A stretch of 64,000 nucleotides of DNA from Nocardia sp. CDC159. GTDB taxonomy: Bacteria > Actinomycetota > Actinomycetes > Mycobacteriales > Mycobacteriaceae. How positions within the stretch are numbered: position 1 is the first letter of the stretch; each line of letters begins with the position of its first letter. The stretch covers positions 221,470 to 285,469 of the forward strand of contig NZ_JAMRXH010000009.1 in NCBI RefSeq assembly GCF_023740735.1, given 5' to 3'. The notes below the pieces were generated by a model that saw only the letters and a list, made by a program, of their open reading frames with translations, had not been told where the DNA came from and ran no database searches. The position numbers and the translations under genes were made by a program. Positions 50,387 to 59,240 of this stretch are shown here, piece by piece.

Positions 50387-50476
50387 ATGGCAGACATCCG
50401 GTCGATCGCGCGGGACGCGCGGACGCACGCTGTCGAGGGGCCCGGATTCGGCTGTGCCGCATCGGTATCGGCATGA
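50387..50476 (+). CDS. Possible 29-aa peptide
   Basis: A short frame reads MADIRSIARDARTHAVEGPG then FGCAASVSA. It has a GGGAG ribosome-binding site 9 bases upstream and ends 28 bases before the LuxR-type gene. The charged N-terminal part and the small C-terminal part with one Cys and several Ser recall a leader/core peptide, but no modifying enzyme is nearby. It could also be an upstream regulatory peptide or chance. Confidence 0.3.
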   Translation: MADIRSIARDARTHAVEGPGFGCAASVSA

Positions 50477-50504
50477 GGGCGGCGAAAGCAGGCAGTCGGT
50501 CCGG

Positions 50505-51293
50505 ATGGCCTCGATGATCGGCGTACTGATCGTCGGTGCCCACCATCTCGTGCGCGGTGGCGTCGCCGCCCTGATCGCCGCCAGTGCGGACTGCGCCGTC
50601 GCGGGCGAGGCCGGTACCGAGGACGAGGCGGTCGCGCTGGCGGCCGCTCGGCGGCCGGATGTGATCCTGATCGACACCCACCTGCCCGTGCTGGACGGAA
50701 TCGGCGCGACGCGGCGGATTCGCGCCGCCGCGACCGTATGCCCGCCGCGCGTGCTGTTGCTGACGACGGTCGGACCCGACGAGTACGTCTGCGCGGCCGT
50801 GCGGGTCGGGGTGTCGGGGTTGCTGCTGAAAGAGGCCTCGCCCCAACAGGTGCTGACCGCGATACGGGCCGTCGCCACCGGCTGCATGGTGATCGCGCCG
50901 CCGGTGACTCGCCGCTGGGTCGAGACCTCCGGCGAGCGGGGCGACGCGGATATCCGGCCGTCTCCGAAGCTGGAAGGGCTGACCACCCGGGAGACCGAGG
51001 TGCTGCGGCTGGTCGGCGTCGGCATGTCCAACACCGAGATCGCGAGCCGCCTGTCGGTCAGCGCGAGCACCGTCAAAACGCATCTCCACCACGTCATGGC
51101 CAAGCTCGGGGTCGGCAGTCGGGCCCAGGCCGTCGTCGTCGCCTACGAATCCGGCCTCGTCACACCCCGCCGGGAATCGGGCGGCCGCGCCGATCGGGCA
51201 ACACCGACGCTCACGCGGCAGCCGTCGGTCGAGATGGTGCGGGCGCATCATCCTGATCGCGGCGCCCGGCCCGATCCGGTGCGAGTGCGCTGA
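50505..51293 (+). CDS. NarL/LuxR-family response regulator with atypical receiver
   Basis: A 262-residue NarL-type protein. The receiver domain (about 5-125) keeps the phospho-acceptor position (ILIDTHLP, D57), a Thr (LLLTT) and the Lys (GLLLKEAS). The acidic pair after beta-1 (VDDH in the family) is GAHH here, so Mg-dependent phosphorylation is doubtful. The C-terminal LuxR HTH is LTTRETEVLRLVGVGMSNTE followed by IASRLSVSASTVKTHLHHV. No histidine kinase gene is adjacent. The C-terminal ~40 residues are extra and disordered-looking. An ATG at 50514 is also possible. Confidence 0.87.
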   Translation: MASMIGVLIVGAHHLVRGGVAALIAASADCAVAGEAGTEDEAVALAAARRPDVILIDTHLPVLDGIGATRRIRAAATVCPPRVLLLTTVGPDEYVCAAVRVGVSGLLLKEASPQQVLTAIRAVATGCMVIAPPVTRRWVETSGERGDADIRPSPKLEGLTTRETEVLRLVGVGMSNTEIASRLSVSASTVKTHLHHVMAKLGVGSRAQAVVVAYESGLVTPRRESGGRADRATPTLTRQPSVEMVRAHHPDRGARPDPVRVR

Positions 51294-51294
51294 C

Positions 51295-52089
51295 CTACCA
51301 GCTCGGCGGCTCACCGCGTTCGTCCTTGATCGCCCGAACCACCGCCGCGACTTTGGAATTGATCATCGCGATGAACCGCTCGGCGCCGACCGGGGTGGCG
51401 ATCGACGGGCCGCTGTCCCTCGTGATCACGTAGCGACCGTCATCGATGACATCGCGCCATTCCAGCCGGTGCCGGGTGATTCCGCGCGGGCCGAACAGGG
51501 ATCGGCCCTGCACGATGTCGACGACGCCCCGACCGCAGGTCGGCGCGCTCAGGAAGGCCGCGCAGCGACGGTGAACCGTCTGCTCGGCGACGACCGATTG
51601 CCGGTAATCGTAGGCGGCATCGTCGCATTCGCCGTCTCCGGTGAGGACGACGTCGCCGAGGCGACCCGGCCCGACCTTCGGCAGGTGCTGGGCCAGGGCT
51701 CGGGCCAACTCGACCGCGGTACATTCGGCGATGGCGAAACCTCCACTGTGCCAAACGCTTTCGCCGGGGAGCTGTTCCACCAGGAACCCGTGCGCGTCCT
51801 TGCGCACCCCCAGCAGGCGGATCGGCGCCTCGGAGTTCTTCGGAGCGCGGTCGTTCCAGCCGAAGGCCTCGATCCGGATGTCCGGCTCGGCCATGGTGCG
51901 GACGATATCGCCGACGCCGTTGTGCGCCTCGGCGCCGAGCCGGGCGCGAGCCTCGCGTTTGGCCCGCTCCCAGCCGTCATGGGACGCGATCGCGGGGAGC
52001 GCCATCAGGGGCGCGGGCAGTGCTCCTTCCCGCAGGCCCTCCCACAGTGCGACGAGTTCCACCTCGCTCAGACACCGTTGGCTGTTCAT
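51295..52089 (-). CDS. ESX secretion-associated EspG-like protein
   Basis: A 264-residue protein resembling the EspG family (PF14011), cytoplasmic chaperones of type VII (ESX) substrates of the PE/PPE type. The N-terminal region LSEVELVALWEGLREGALPA fits the EspG start, and the second half has the paired lobe arrangement ending RYVITRDSGPSIATPVGAER. The start overlaps the stop of the ESX-substrate gene (ATGA), so both are made together. The family call rests on overall layout and context and is moderately firm. Confidence 0.65.
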   Translation of the reverse strand: MNSQRCLSEVELVALWEGLREGALPAPLMALPAIASHDGWERAKREARARLGAEAHNGVGDIVRTMAEPDIRIEAFGWNDRAPKNSEAPIRLLGVRKDAHGFLVEQLPGESVWHSGGFAIAECTAVELARALAQHLPKVGPGRLGDVVLTGDGECDDAAYDYRQSVVAEQTVHRRCAAFLSAPTCGRGVVDIVQGRSLFGPRGITRHRLEWRDVIDDGRYVITRDSGPSIATPVGAERFIAMINSKVAAVVRAIKDERGEPPSW

Positions 52090-53870
52090 TGCCCCAGGAC
52101 GGGAGGTACGACGGTCGTGGGCGGCCCGACCAGTTCCTCGGCATTGTCCTTATGGGTGAGGGCCTCGAGCCGCTTGTGCTCGCCGTCCTGTCCCTGCTGG
52201 GCGCCTCGCCCGGCGGCACCCGCGGCGCCCGGCGCGCCGGGCATCGCCATCGGAGCCGGACCGGCCTGCGGAGCGGACGGCGGCGGCGCTCCCGTCACCG
52301 ACGCGCGGGGGAACAGCTGGGACTGCGGATTCGGCGGGCGCGGTTCGGGTTTCGAGCCGAGGCCCGCGCTGCCGAGACCCGCTCCGGAACCGCCGCCGGC
52401 TCCGGAACCGGCATCGCCCTTGCCGCCCAACGCCGATCGCCCCGACTTCGGATCGATACCGCCGGATCCCGGCATCGCGGAGCCCTGCGATGCCGCCTTG
52501 GCGGCTCCGTCGAACGCTTTTCCGCCATCCTGCAACGCCCGCTGCAGCGCCTGCGCCAGCTGCATCCCGTCCTGCTGACGCGGTTGCGAGGGCTCGGGAG
52601 GCTGCTGCTTGGCAGGGGGCTGTTTGGGTGCGACCCGGTTTCGTCCCTGGCCGCCGGGTTTGCGTTCACGGTCGCGTTGGGGTTCCTTACGGAGACGGTA
52701 TTTGCGCCGCGGCCCGGATTTGCCGCCCGGGCCGGGGCCGCGTTTCCCTCCGGATTTGCCACCGGAACCTCCGCCGGGACCGGGCCCGGCGTCCGGTGGC
52801 GCTGCCGGTCCGGGCGCGCCGGGAATCCGGGGCACCGCGGCATCCAAGACCGGCATCTGATCCGAGACGCCGGTGACGCCCGCGACATACACCCGCCGGA
52901 AAAGCTCGTTGGCCTCCTTCAGATTCTCCTGGGCCAGCCGCCAGCGATCGAGCGGATGCCCCTGGGTGATCTCGTGCGGATTCACCGGCAGGCAGGCGTT
53001 CATGAAGTCCCGGGTCTGGTACATGACCTTCGCCGCGTACTCGAGATTCTCGCTCATGTCCGTGATCCCGGCCGCCAGGACGCGGGACTGCCGCTCGAGT
53101 TCCCGGGCCGCCTTGCGCGCCGCGTCCGCCCCGGCACTGTGCCAGTCGGACCGATGCTGAATTCCGCTGGACATCTCCGTGAAGGCGGTCGACAAGGCCC
53201 GTGACAATCTCGACCAGCGGGCCGCGACCTCGACGGCGCCGGTGACGTCGATCGTGTGCGCCAGGCCCTCGACCTGTTCCGGGCCGACCCCGGCCTCCAC
53301 GGGTAGCGGAGGATCCGTGCGGACACCGGCCGCCACTGTCGGAGCGGCGTAGATATTGTGTCTCACAGTGTATTTCGACGGCGAGGACGGAAGTTCTCTG
53401 GACTGACCGGTCGAGGGGTCGACGGCTCTTCTTGTCCACGTACGTATTCCGGTGGCCTCCACCGTGGTGCCGTTGTGCAGCCGGACATCCGCCCGGTCGC
53501 CGCCGGCGGGCGCGCTGGACAGGATGCGGTCGAACGCCTCGGTCGATCGGGCCTCGGCGGCACGGTAGATGCGGCCCGCCTCGCGGAAGGTGTCCCGCAT
53601 CTCCGCCAGCGCGCGGATGTTCCACTCGAGCATTCGGCGCAGTTCCGTACGCTTTTCGTTGAACCGCGCCGCCAGCTTCCGCCCGGACGGCAGCGGCCCG
53701 AATCCGCGCGGGGCGAAGTGCAGCCCCTCCGCCTCCTTCAGCAGCCGCCGCAGTTCCACGATCGCCGTCTCACACGCGTCCGCACGCCGCTCGGCGGCTT
53801 TCGAGTCGACCTCGAGCCCGAGTGCTCGCGCCTCTCGCAACAGATCCACGACCCTGTTGCCGTCCCCCAT
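52086..53870 (-). CDS. ESX/type VII secretion substrate, PPE/EspB-like
   Basis: A 594-residue protein. The N-terminal ~320 residues are helical, with a W (W243, in SDWHSAGADAARKAAR) and a YxxxD motif (Y284-D288, in MYQTRDFM), the signals of type VII substrates. From about residue 345 it becomes a Gly/Pro/Lys-rich low-complexity tail. The last 25 residues are ordered-looking (ALTHKDNAEELVGPPTTVVP). No ESX core genes (EccC, EccB etc.) are in the window, so it must use a secretion machine encoded elsewhere. The next gene is its EspG-like partner. Confidence 0.72.
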   Translation of the reverse strand: MGDGNRVVDLLREARALGLEVDSKAAERRADACETAIVELRRLLKEAEGLHFAPRGFGPLPSGRKLAARFNEKRTELRRMLEWNIRALAEMRDTFREAGRIYRAAEARSTEAFDRILSSAPAGGDRADVRLHNGTTVEATGIRTWTRRAVDPSTGQSRELPSSPSKYTVRHNIYAAPTVAAGVRTDPPLPVEAGVGPEQVEGLAHTIDVTGAVEVAARWSRLSRALSTAFTEMSSGIQHRSDWHSAGADAARKAARELERQSRVLAAGITDMSENLEYAAKVMYQTRDFMNACLPVNPHEITQGHPLDRWRLAQENLKEANELFRRVYVAGVTGVSDQMPVLDAAVPRIPGAPGPAAPPDAGPGPGGGSGGKSGGKRGPGPGGKSGPRRKYRLRKEPQRDRERKPGGQGRNRVAPKQPPAKQQPPEPSQPRQQDGMQLAQALQRALQDGGKAFDGAAKAASQGSAMPGSGGIDPKSGRSALGGKGDAGSGAGGGSGAGLGSAGLGSKPEPRPPNPQSQLFPRASVTGAPPPSAPQAGPAPMAMPGAPGAAGAAGRGAQQGQDGEHKRLEALTHKDNAEELVGPPTTVVPPVLGQ

Positions 53871-54148
53871 CCGACCGCCTTCCTGTCATTGCCAGTCCGA
53901 ACCCGCGAATCCCCCTATCCGCCAGTGGGACAGCCCGGACCTTGTCAAATTACGGACTTCGGATCCCCGGGACATCGCACGCAAGTGGTGTCCTCGACGA
54001 AACCGGTTCGGTAGGGGCGCGGCCGCGTCAACCGGTGTCGTAGGCGGCGGTGCACGGCCGAGGGAAGCCGGAAGCTGACCGCGGGGCGATGTGCCCGGGC
54101 CCGCAACGGCGTTACCGTTCTCCCGAAACCTCCTGGGAGGGAATGGGT

Positions 54149-55120
54149 ATGAGAAAATCTTCGACTCTGGCAAGAGTGGTCGTGGCGGTCTGTGCGGCGG
54201 TGACCGTCGCCCTCTCCGGGGTGGTGGCGCACGCACAACCCGACGACGCCCCGCCTCCATCCGGGCCGGTTCCGGGGGAGAACAACGCGCCGATCGATCC
54301 CAGCCTGCCCGATACGGGCCAGCCGGATGCGGCGGATCAGGCGTTGGGTGAACCCGCGGCCGCCTGCTCGACCCGGCCGACCGGGGGCGATGCGTCCGTC
54401 GGGCGCGACCTGCCCGGCGGCGGCTTCTACCGGCTGTACGTCCCGCCCGGCCTGTCGGGCGCGGCGCCGCTGCTGGTGGCGCTGCACGGCGGCGGGGGAA
54501 GTCCGGTCTCGCACGAGAATATGACCGGGTGGTCGGGCTTCGCCAAACAAAAGAAGTTCATCGTCGCCTACCCCCGGGCGCGGGTGCCGTCGCCCACCGG
54601 CGGCTGGCTCTGGTTCTCGCAACCGGGCGCGCTGGAGATCGAACTGATCCGCAGCGTGGTCCGCGACGTCGCCGCGACCTGGTGCGTCAACCCCAAGCGG
54701 GTGTACGTCGAGGGTCATTCGATGGGCGGGATGATGACCGGGCGAATGGCGTGCGCGGCGCGGAACATGTTCGCGTCGTTCGGCGTCTACGACGGCCAAT
54801 ACCCGATCGATCCCAATAACTGCCCGGCGGGCCGTCCGGCCTCGTTCGCATTCTTCGCGGGCAGCCAGGAAAAGAGCGACGCGCACGTGGCCACCCGCGA
54901 CCACCGCGACCTGTGGCGCAAACGCAACGCATGCCCCGCCCAACCGGCCAACGAACCCCACCCCGCCGGCGTCCTGGTCGCCCAGCGCTTCGAATGCGCC
55001 GCGGGCACCCGAGTGCTGTGGCGCGTCTACGACGCGGGCCACGCCTGGCCGCAGGGCGCGCTGGACGACGACATCAGGAACCGGATGTGGACCTTCTTCA
55101 TGTCCAACCCTCGTCCGTGA
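54149..55120 (+). CDS. Secreted alpha/beta-hydrolase esterase (PHB-depolymerase/LpqC-like)
   Basis: A 323-residue secreted esterase. It has a signal peptide (MRKSSTLARVVVAVCAAVTV, cut after AHA), a Pro/Asp-rich linker, and an alpha/beta-hydrolase domain of the esterase/PHB-depolymerase group. The oxyanion motif is LVALHGGGGSP, the nucleophile motif is GHSMGGMM (near residue 192), and a late AGHAWPQG gives the His. The ATG at 54149 follows GGGAGGG at about 7 bases; an ATG at 54143 is too close to it. The substrate is unknown. Confidence 0.86.
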   Translation: MRKSSTLARVVVAVCAAVTVALSGVVAHAQPDDAPPPSGPVPGENNAPIDPSLPDTGQPDAADQALGEPAAACSTRPTGGDASVGRDLPGGGFYRLYVPPGLSGAAPLLVALHGGGGSPVSHENMTGWSGFAKQKKFIVAYPRARVPSPTGGWLWFSQPGALEIELIRSVVRDVAATWCVNPKRVYVEGHSMGGMMTGRMACAARNMFASFGVYDGQYPIDPNNCPAGRPASFAFFAGSQEKSDAHVATRDHRDLWRKRNACPAQPANEPHPAGVLVAQRFECAAGTRVLWRVYDAGHAWPQGALDDDIRNRMWTFFMSNPRP

Positions 55121-55152
55121 GATCGGGCGCTGACTTCCGTCAGGGGAAAACA

Positions 55153-55566
55153 ATGAGAAAAGCTCTTACCGTCGCTATGGCGGCCGCGGCGATCTTCGGT
55201 GGTGCGGCGGGGATTTCCAGCGCACAGGACGAGGAAGCCACATCGTCGGGATTTCGCTGCGAGAAGTACGGCTACGTCGGATATTTCAAGCATCCCTGTA
55301 GCAAGATCAGGAGCACGAACTGGTGGAACACCGGGCGACTGGAAAGTTTCGGCATCGCACCCGACCGCACCATCTGGCACGCCTGGCCCGGTAGCGGCGG
55401 CTGGCGTGAGATGCCGCACAACGGTCGCGCCGACGAAGTGGTGAAGGCCATCGCCCACAGCGACCGGAGAACCCGCACCGTCGTGGTCCGGATCAGCAAC
55501 GGCGACGCCTGGCAGAGCACGGATCCGGGAAACGGCCACTGGGGACCGTGGCGTAGATATCCGTAG
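55153..55566 (+). CDS. Secreted small protein with a lectin-like (PLL/tectonin) segment
   Basis: A 137-residue protein with a signal peptide (MRKALTVAMAAAAIFGGAAG, cut near SSA). The mature part has two cysteines and a segment TIWHAWPGSGGWREMPHNGR, the W-x-x-W-P/G-x-W pattern of PLL/tectonin beta-propeller blades that bind sugars or methylated glycans. It lies 32 bases after the esterase gene and may be cotranscribed. The family assignment is tentative. Confidence 0.6.
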   Translation: MRKALTVAMAAAAIFGGAAGISSAQDEEATSSGFRCEKYGYVGYFKHPCSKIRSTNWWNTGRLESFGIAPDRTIWHAWPGSGGWREMPHNGRADEVVKAIAHSDRRTRTVVVRISNGDAWQSTDPGNGHWGPWRRYP

Positions 55567-55587
55567 GTTGGGCAGCATCGCGCCCGC

Positions 55588-55624
55588 ACGTGGCGATATC
55601 GGTCGGTGACCGGTATCGCCACGT
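55588..55624 (+). terminator. Hairpin after the secreted-protein gene
   Basis: An 11-base stem (55588-55598 with 55614-55624) encloses a smaller CGGTC/GACCG stem. It lies 22 bases after the stop codon. Confidence 0.65.
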
Positions 55625-55761
55625 CGACGTTGACCGACGCTGGGAATACGAGACCGCCGTCGACGGGTTACGACTGCCGGGTGGTTTCTGAAAATCTCGC
55701 AGGACGGCAGGGGCGGACCCCAAGGAAGCCCAGGTCAACGATCGGATAGGCTGTGTTGGTC

Positions 55762-56991
55762 ATGAAGTCGGCTTTCCCGGGTCCGGTCGGTGCGGTGCCC
55801 AAGACGGTCTACCTCGATCACGCGGCCACGACACCCATGTTCCCGTCCGCTGTCGAGGCGATGACCGCTGTCCTGGGGACGGCGGGGAATGCCTCGTCGT
55901 TGCACGGATCGGGGCGGGCGGCGCGGCGGCTGTTGGAGGAGGCGCGGGAGTCGATCGCGGCCGATCTGGGGGCGCGGCCCTCGGAGGTGATCTTCACCTC
56001 CGGTGGGACCGAGAGCGACAATCTCGCGGTCAAGGGGATCTACCGGGCGCGGCGGGACGCCGATCCGCGGCGGACCCGGATTCTGGTCGGTGCGATCGAA
56101 CATCACGCGGTGCTCGACACCGTCGAGTGGCTGGAGCGGTACGAGGGCGCCCGGGTGACGCTGCTCGAGGTGGACGCCGAGGGTGTGCTGTCGCCGCGGA
56201 CGCTGCGGGCGGCGCTGGCCGAGTATGCCGACGAGACCGCGCTGGTCACGGTGATGTGGGCCAACAACGAGGTCGGCACCATCGAGCCGATCGGCGAATT
56301 GGCCGCCGTCGCACAGGAATTCGATATTCCCATGCACAGTGATGCGGTGCAGGCCGGCGCCCAGCTGCCCATCGACTTCGCCGGAAGCGGTCTGGCCGCG
56401 GCCAGTTTCACCGGTCACAAGGTCGGCGGACCGCACGGTGTGGGTGTGCTGCTGCTGGGGCGACAGGTGCCCTGTGTGCCGCTGCTGCACGGCGGCGGGC
56501 ACGAGCGAGACCTGCGTTCGGGCACCTCGGACGTGCCGGGGGCGGTGGGACTGGCCGCCGCGCTGCGCCAGACCGTCGAGGAAATGCCGACGCGCACAGC
56601 GGAATTGACGCGGCTGCGGGAAGAGATGATCGCGGGCGTGCGGGCCGCCGTACCCGATGCGGTGCTCAACGGGCCCACCGGTGAGCGGCGGCTGCCCGGC
56701 AATGTGCACTTCACCTTCCCAGGCTGCGAGGGCGATTCGCTGCTGATGCTGCTCGATGCGGCGGGAATCGAATGTTCCACGGGGTCGGCCTGTAACGCCG
56801 GGGTGGCCGCCCCCAGTCATGTGTTGCTGGCCATGGGGTCCGATGCCCGTCGGGCGCGCGGTTCGCTGCGCTTCTCGCTGGGGCACACCTCGACTCGGGC
56901 CGATGTCGAGACGTTGCTGGACACGCTGCCCGCGGTGGTCGAGCGGGCCAAGGCCGCGGGACTGGCCGGTGCGAAGGGAGGTACGCGATGA
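55762..56991 (+). CDS. iscS: Cysteine desulfurase (IscS/NifS type)
   Basis: A 409-residue PLP enzyme that takes sulfur from cysteine for Fe-S clusters and tRNA thiolation. The N-terminus has TVYLDHAATTPMFPSAVEAM; the PLP lysine is in FTGHKVGGPHGVG, and the persulfide cysteine is in CSTGSACNAGVAAPSHVLLA. The order iscS-mnmA, with an ATGA overlap, is the same as Rv3025c-Rv3024c. Sulfur can pass directly to MnmA. A GTG at 55795 (MPKTVYLDHAATTPM) is an alternative start. Confidence 0.95.
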   Translation: MKSAFPGPVGAVPKTVYLDHAATTPMFPSAVEAMTAVLGTAGNASSLHGSGRAARRLLEEARESIAADLGARPSEVIFTSGGTESDNLAVKGIYRARRDADPRRTRILVGAIEHHAVLDTVEWLERYEGARVTLLEVDAEGVLSPRTLRAALAEYADETALVTVMWANNEVGTIEPIGELAAVAQEFDIPMHSDAVQAGAQLPIDFAGSGLAAASFTGHKVGGPHGVGVLLLGRQVPCVPLLHGGGHERDLRSGTSDVPGAVGLAAALRQTVEEMPTRTAELTRLREEMIAGVRAAVPDAVLNGPTGERRLPGNVHFTFPGCEGDSLLMLLDAAGIECSTGSACNAGVAAPSHVLLAMGSDARRARGSLRFSLGHTSTRADVETLLDTLPAVVERAKAAGLAGAKGGTR

Positions 56992-58109
56992 GAGTGCTCG
57001 CCGCGATGAGCGGCGGAGTCGATTCCGCCGTGGCCGCCGCGCGGGCGGTCGATGCCGGGCACGAGGTGGTCGGGGTGCATCTGGCGCTGTCGGCGACACC
57101 GGGAACGCTGCGGACCGGCTCGCGTGGCTGCTGTTCCAAGGAGGACGCGGGCGACGCTCGCCGCGCCGCCGACGTGCTCGGGATCCCGTTCTACGTCTGG
57201 GATTTCGCCGATCGCTTCAAGGAGGACGTGATCGACGACTTCGTCGCGTCCTATGCGGCCGGGCAGACACCCAATCCGTGCCTGCGCTGCAACGAGAAGA
57301 TCAAGTTCTCGGCCCTGGCCGATCGCGCGCTGGCGCTGGGCTTCGACGCCGTGGTCACCGGCCACTACGCGCGCCTCGAGGACGGCGTGCTGCGCCGGGC
57401 CGTCGACGCGGACAAGGATCAGTCCTACGTACTGGCCGTGCTGACCGCCGAGCAGCTGAGCCGGGCGATGTTCCCGGTGGGCGATACCCCGAAGCCGCGG
57501 ATTCGCGCCGAGGCCGCCGAACGCGGACTCGCGGTGGCGAACAAGCCGGACTCCCATGACATCTGCTTCATTCCCTCGGGCGACACCCGCGCCTTCCTGG
57601 GCGCGAAGATCGGCATCCGGCCGGGCGCGATCGTCGACACCGACGGGCGCAAACTCGCCGAACACGAGGGCGTGCACGGATTCACGATCGGCCAGCGCAA
57701 GGGCCTGGGCCTGCCCGGACCCGCACCCGACGGGCGACCGCGCTATGTGACCGGCATCGATCCCGATTCGGGCACGGTGCGGGTGGGACCGGCCGAGGAA
57801 CTGGACGTGTGGACGGTGCTCGCCGACCGGGCGATCTGGACCTCCGGCGTCACGCCCAGCGGTCCCCTCGAGTGCGTCGCCCAGGTGCGCGCGCACGGTG
57901 GCACCGCGGCCGCGGTCGCGGAGGCGGTCGACGGCGGCCTGGTGGTCCGGCTGCGCGAGCCGCTGACCGGTGTGGCGCGCGGGCAGGCCGTGGTGCTCTA
58001 TCGACCGGATCCGTTGGGGGACAGGGTGATCGGCAGCGGCACCATCAGCGGCACCAGCGGTGAGCGGGTGGATCTCGCGGGCGAGCTGGTGCCCGACAGC
58101 GCCCGGTGA
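56988..58109 (+). CDS. mnmA: tRNA 2-thiouridylase
   Basis: A 373-residue tRNA-specific 2-thiouridylase acting on U34 of Lys, Glu and Gln tRNAs. The P-loop is LAAMSGGVDSAVAAARA, the catalytic cysteine pair is in NPCLRCNEKIKFSAL and KPDSHDICFIPSGDTRAFLG. It overlaps iscS by 4 bases (ATGA), suited to sulfur relay from the desulfurase. Confidence 0.96.
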   Translation: MRVLAAMSGGVDSAVAAARAVDAGHEVVGVHLALSATPGTLRTGSRGCCSKEDAGDARRAADVLGIPFYVWDFADRFKEDVIDDFVASYAAGQTPNPCLRCNEKIKFSALADRALALGFDAVVTGHYARLEDGVLRRAVDADKDQSYVLAVLTAEQLSRAMFPVGDTPKPRIRAEAAERGLAVANKPDSHDICFIPSGDTRAFLGAKIGIRPGAIVDTDGRKLAEHEGVHGFTIGQRKGLGLPGPAPDGRPRYVTGIDPDSGTVRVGPAEELDVWTVLADRAIWTSGVTPSGPLECVAQVRAHGGTAAAVAEAVDGGLVVRLREPLTGVARGQAVVLYRPDPLGDRVIGSGTISGTSGERVDLAGELVPDSAR

Positions 58110-58139
58110 GCGCGGATCGCATCGGAGAGGTGACCCATA

Positions 58140-59231
58140 TTGTCCGGTAGTGACGGCACCCTGCACCGCGTTCCGGAGCAGGCCGGGAACATCGTGCCGG
58201 TCGAGCCGCCGCGCTTGCGCGGCGGCATTGCCACCGGCGTCGGTTCCTGGCCCGGCGCCGATCCCCGGGAGGCCGCCGCGACGATCGTCGGCGAACTCGG
58301 CGATCTTCCGCATTTGGTCGAATTGCCCGGGCGCGGAACGGGTTCGGACATGATCGGGCGCGCCTCCGCGCTGTTGGTGGATCTGCGATTCGACACCACC
58401 ACCCGGGGATATCGGCTCGCCCCGCGTCCCGGTTCGGTCTCGCGCCGCGCCCACGATCTGCTGCGCACCGATCTCGACGCACTCGAAGAGGCTTGGGAGA
58501 CCGCGGGTCTCGGCGGTTCCCGGCGGATGATCAAGGTGCAGGCGGCCGGTCCGCTCACCCTGGCCGCGCAGGTCGAGCTCGCCGGTGGCCACCGCATCCT
58601 CACCGATTCCGGTGCGGTGCGCGATCTTTCGGAATCGCTGGCCGAGGGCCTGGCTCGCCACGTCGCCGAGGTCGGCCGGCGGTTGGACGCGAATGTCGTT
58701 GTCCAACTGGACGAACCGTCGCTCACCGACGTCCTGAACGGTTCCCTGCGCGGCACCAGCGTCCTCGACACCGTGCCCGCTCTCCCGGCCCCCGAGGCCC
58801 TGCACATCCTCGACACGGTGATCACCGGCCAGCCCGCCCCCGTGCTCGTGCACACCTGCGCGAAATCCCCCGCCCTCGGCTTCCTGCGCCGAAGCGCCGC
58901 GGCCGCCATCGGTTTCGACCTCACCACCATCACCACCCCCGACCTGGACCCGATCGGCGAACTCCTCGACACCGGAAAACTCCTGGCCCTGGGCCTGCTC
59001 CCCACCACACCCCCCGCCACCCCACCCACCTGGCGCACGATCGCCGAACCCGCGGTCCGCCTGATCGACCGCCTCGGCTTCCCCCGCTCCACCCTGACCG
59101 ACCGAATCCTCATAACCCCCACCTGCGGCCTCGCGGGCATCCCCCTGCCTCGAGCCCGCCGCACCCTCACCCTGGCCACCGAGGTGGCCCGCGCCTTCGC
59201 CGAGGAACCGGAAACCCTGACCTTCGACTGA
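58140..59231 (+). CDS. Cobalamin-independent methionine synthase-like protein
   Basis: A 363-residue protein of the UROD/MetE-like superfamily, a relative of the C-terminal half of MetE, equivalent to Rv3015c as I recall. Motifs are GIATGVGSWPGADPREAAAT, QLDEPSLTDVLNGSLRG and VHTCAKSPALGFLRRSAAAA. The single Cys and His of the last motif suggest a zinc-bound thiolate as in MetE. It is too short for full MetE. A TTG at 58140 is the likely start, with GGAGAGG 9 bases upstream; a GTG at 58194 is possible. Confidence 0.82.
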   Translation: MSGSDGTLHRVPEQAGNIVPVEPPRLRGGIATGVGSWPGADPREAAATIVGELGDLPHLVELPGRGTGSDMIGRASALLVDLRFDTTTRGYRLAPRPGSVSRRAHDLLRTDLDALEEAWETAGLGGSRRMIKVQAAGPLTLAAQVELAGGHRILTDSGAVRDLSESLAEGLARHVAEVGRRLDANVVVQLDEPSLTDVLNGSLRGTSVLDTVPALPAPEALHILDTVITGQPAPVLVHTCAKSPALGFLRRSAAAAIGFDLTTITTPDLDPIGELLDTGKLLALGLLPTTPPATPPTWRTIAEPAVRLIDRLGFPRSTLTDRILITPTCGLAGIPLPRARRTLTLATEVARAFAEEPETLTFD

Positions 59232-59240
59232 GCGCGGCGC

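Noticed and set aside
52020..53204. 394-aa forward frame over the ESX substrate tail
   Set aside because: Gly/Arg/Pro repeats arise from the opposite strand of the low-complexity tail.
56817..58853. 678-aa reverse frame over iscS/mnmA
   Set aside because: Shadow of conserved genes; no motif and no start signal.
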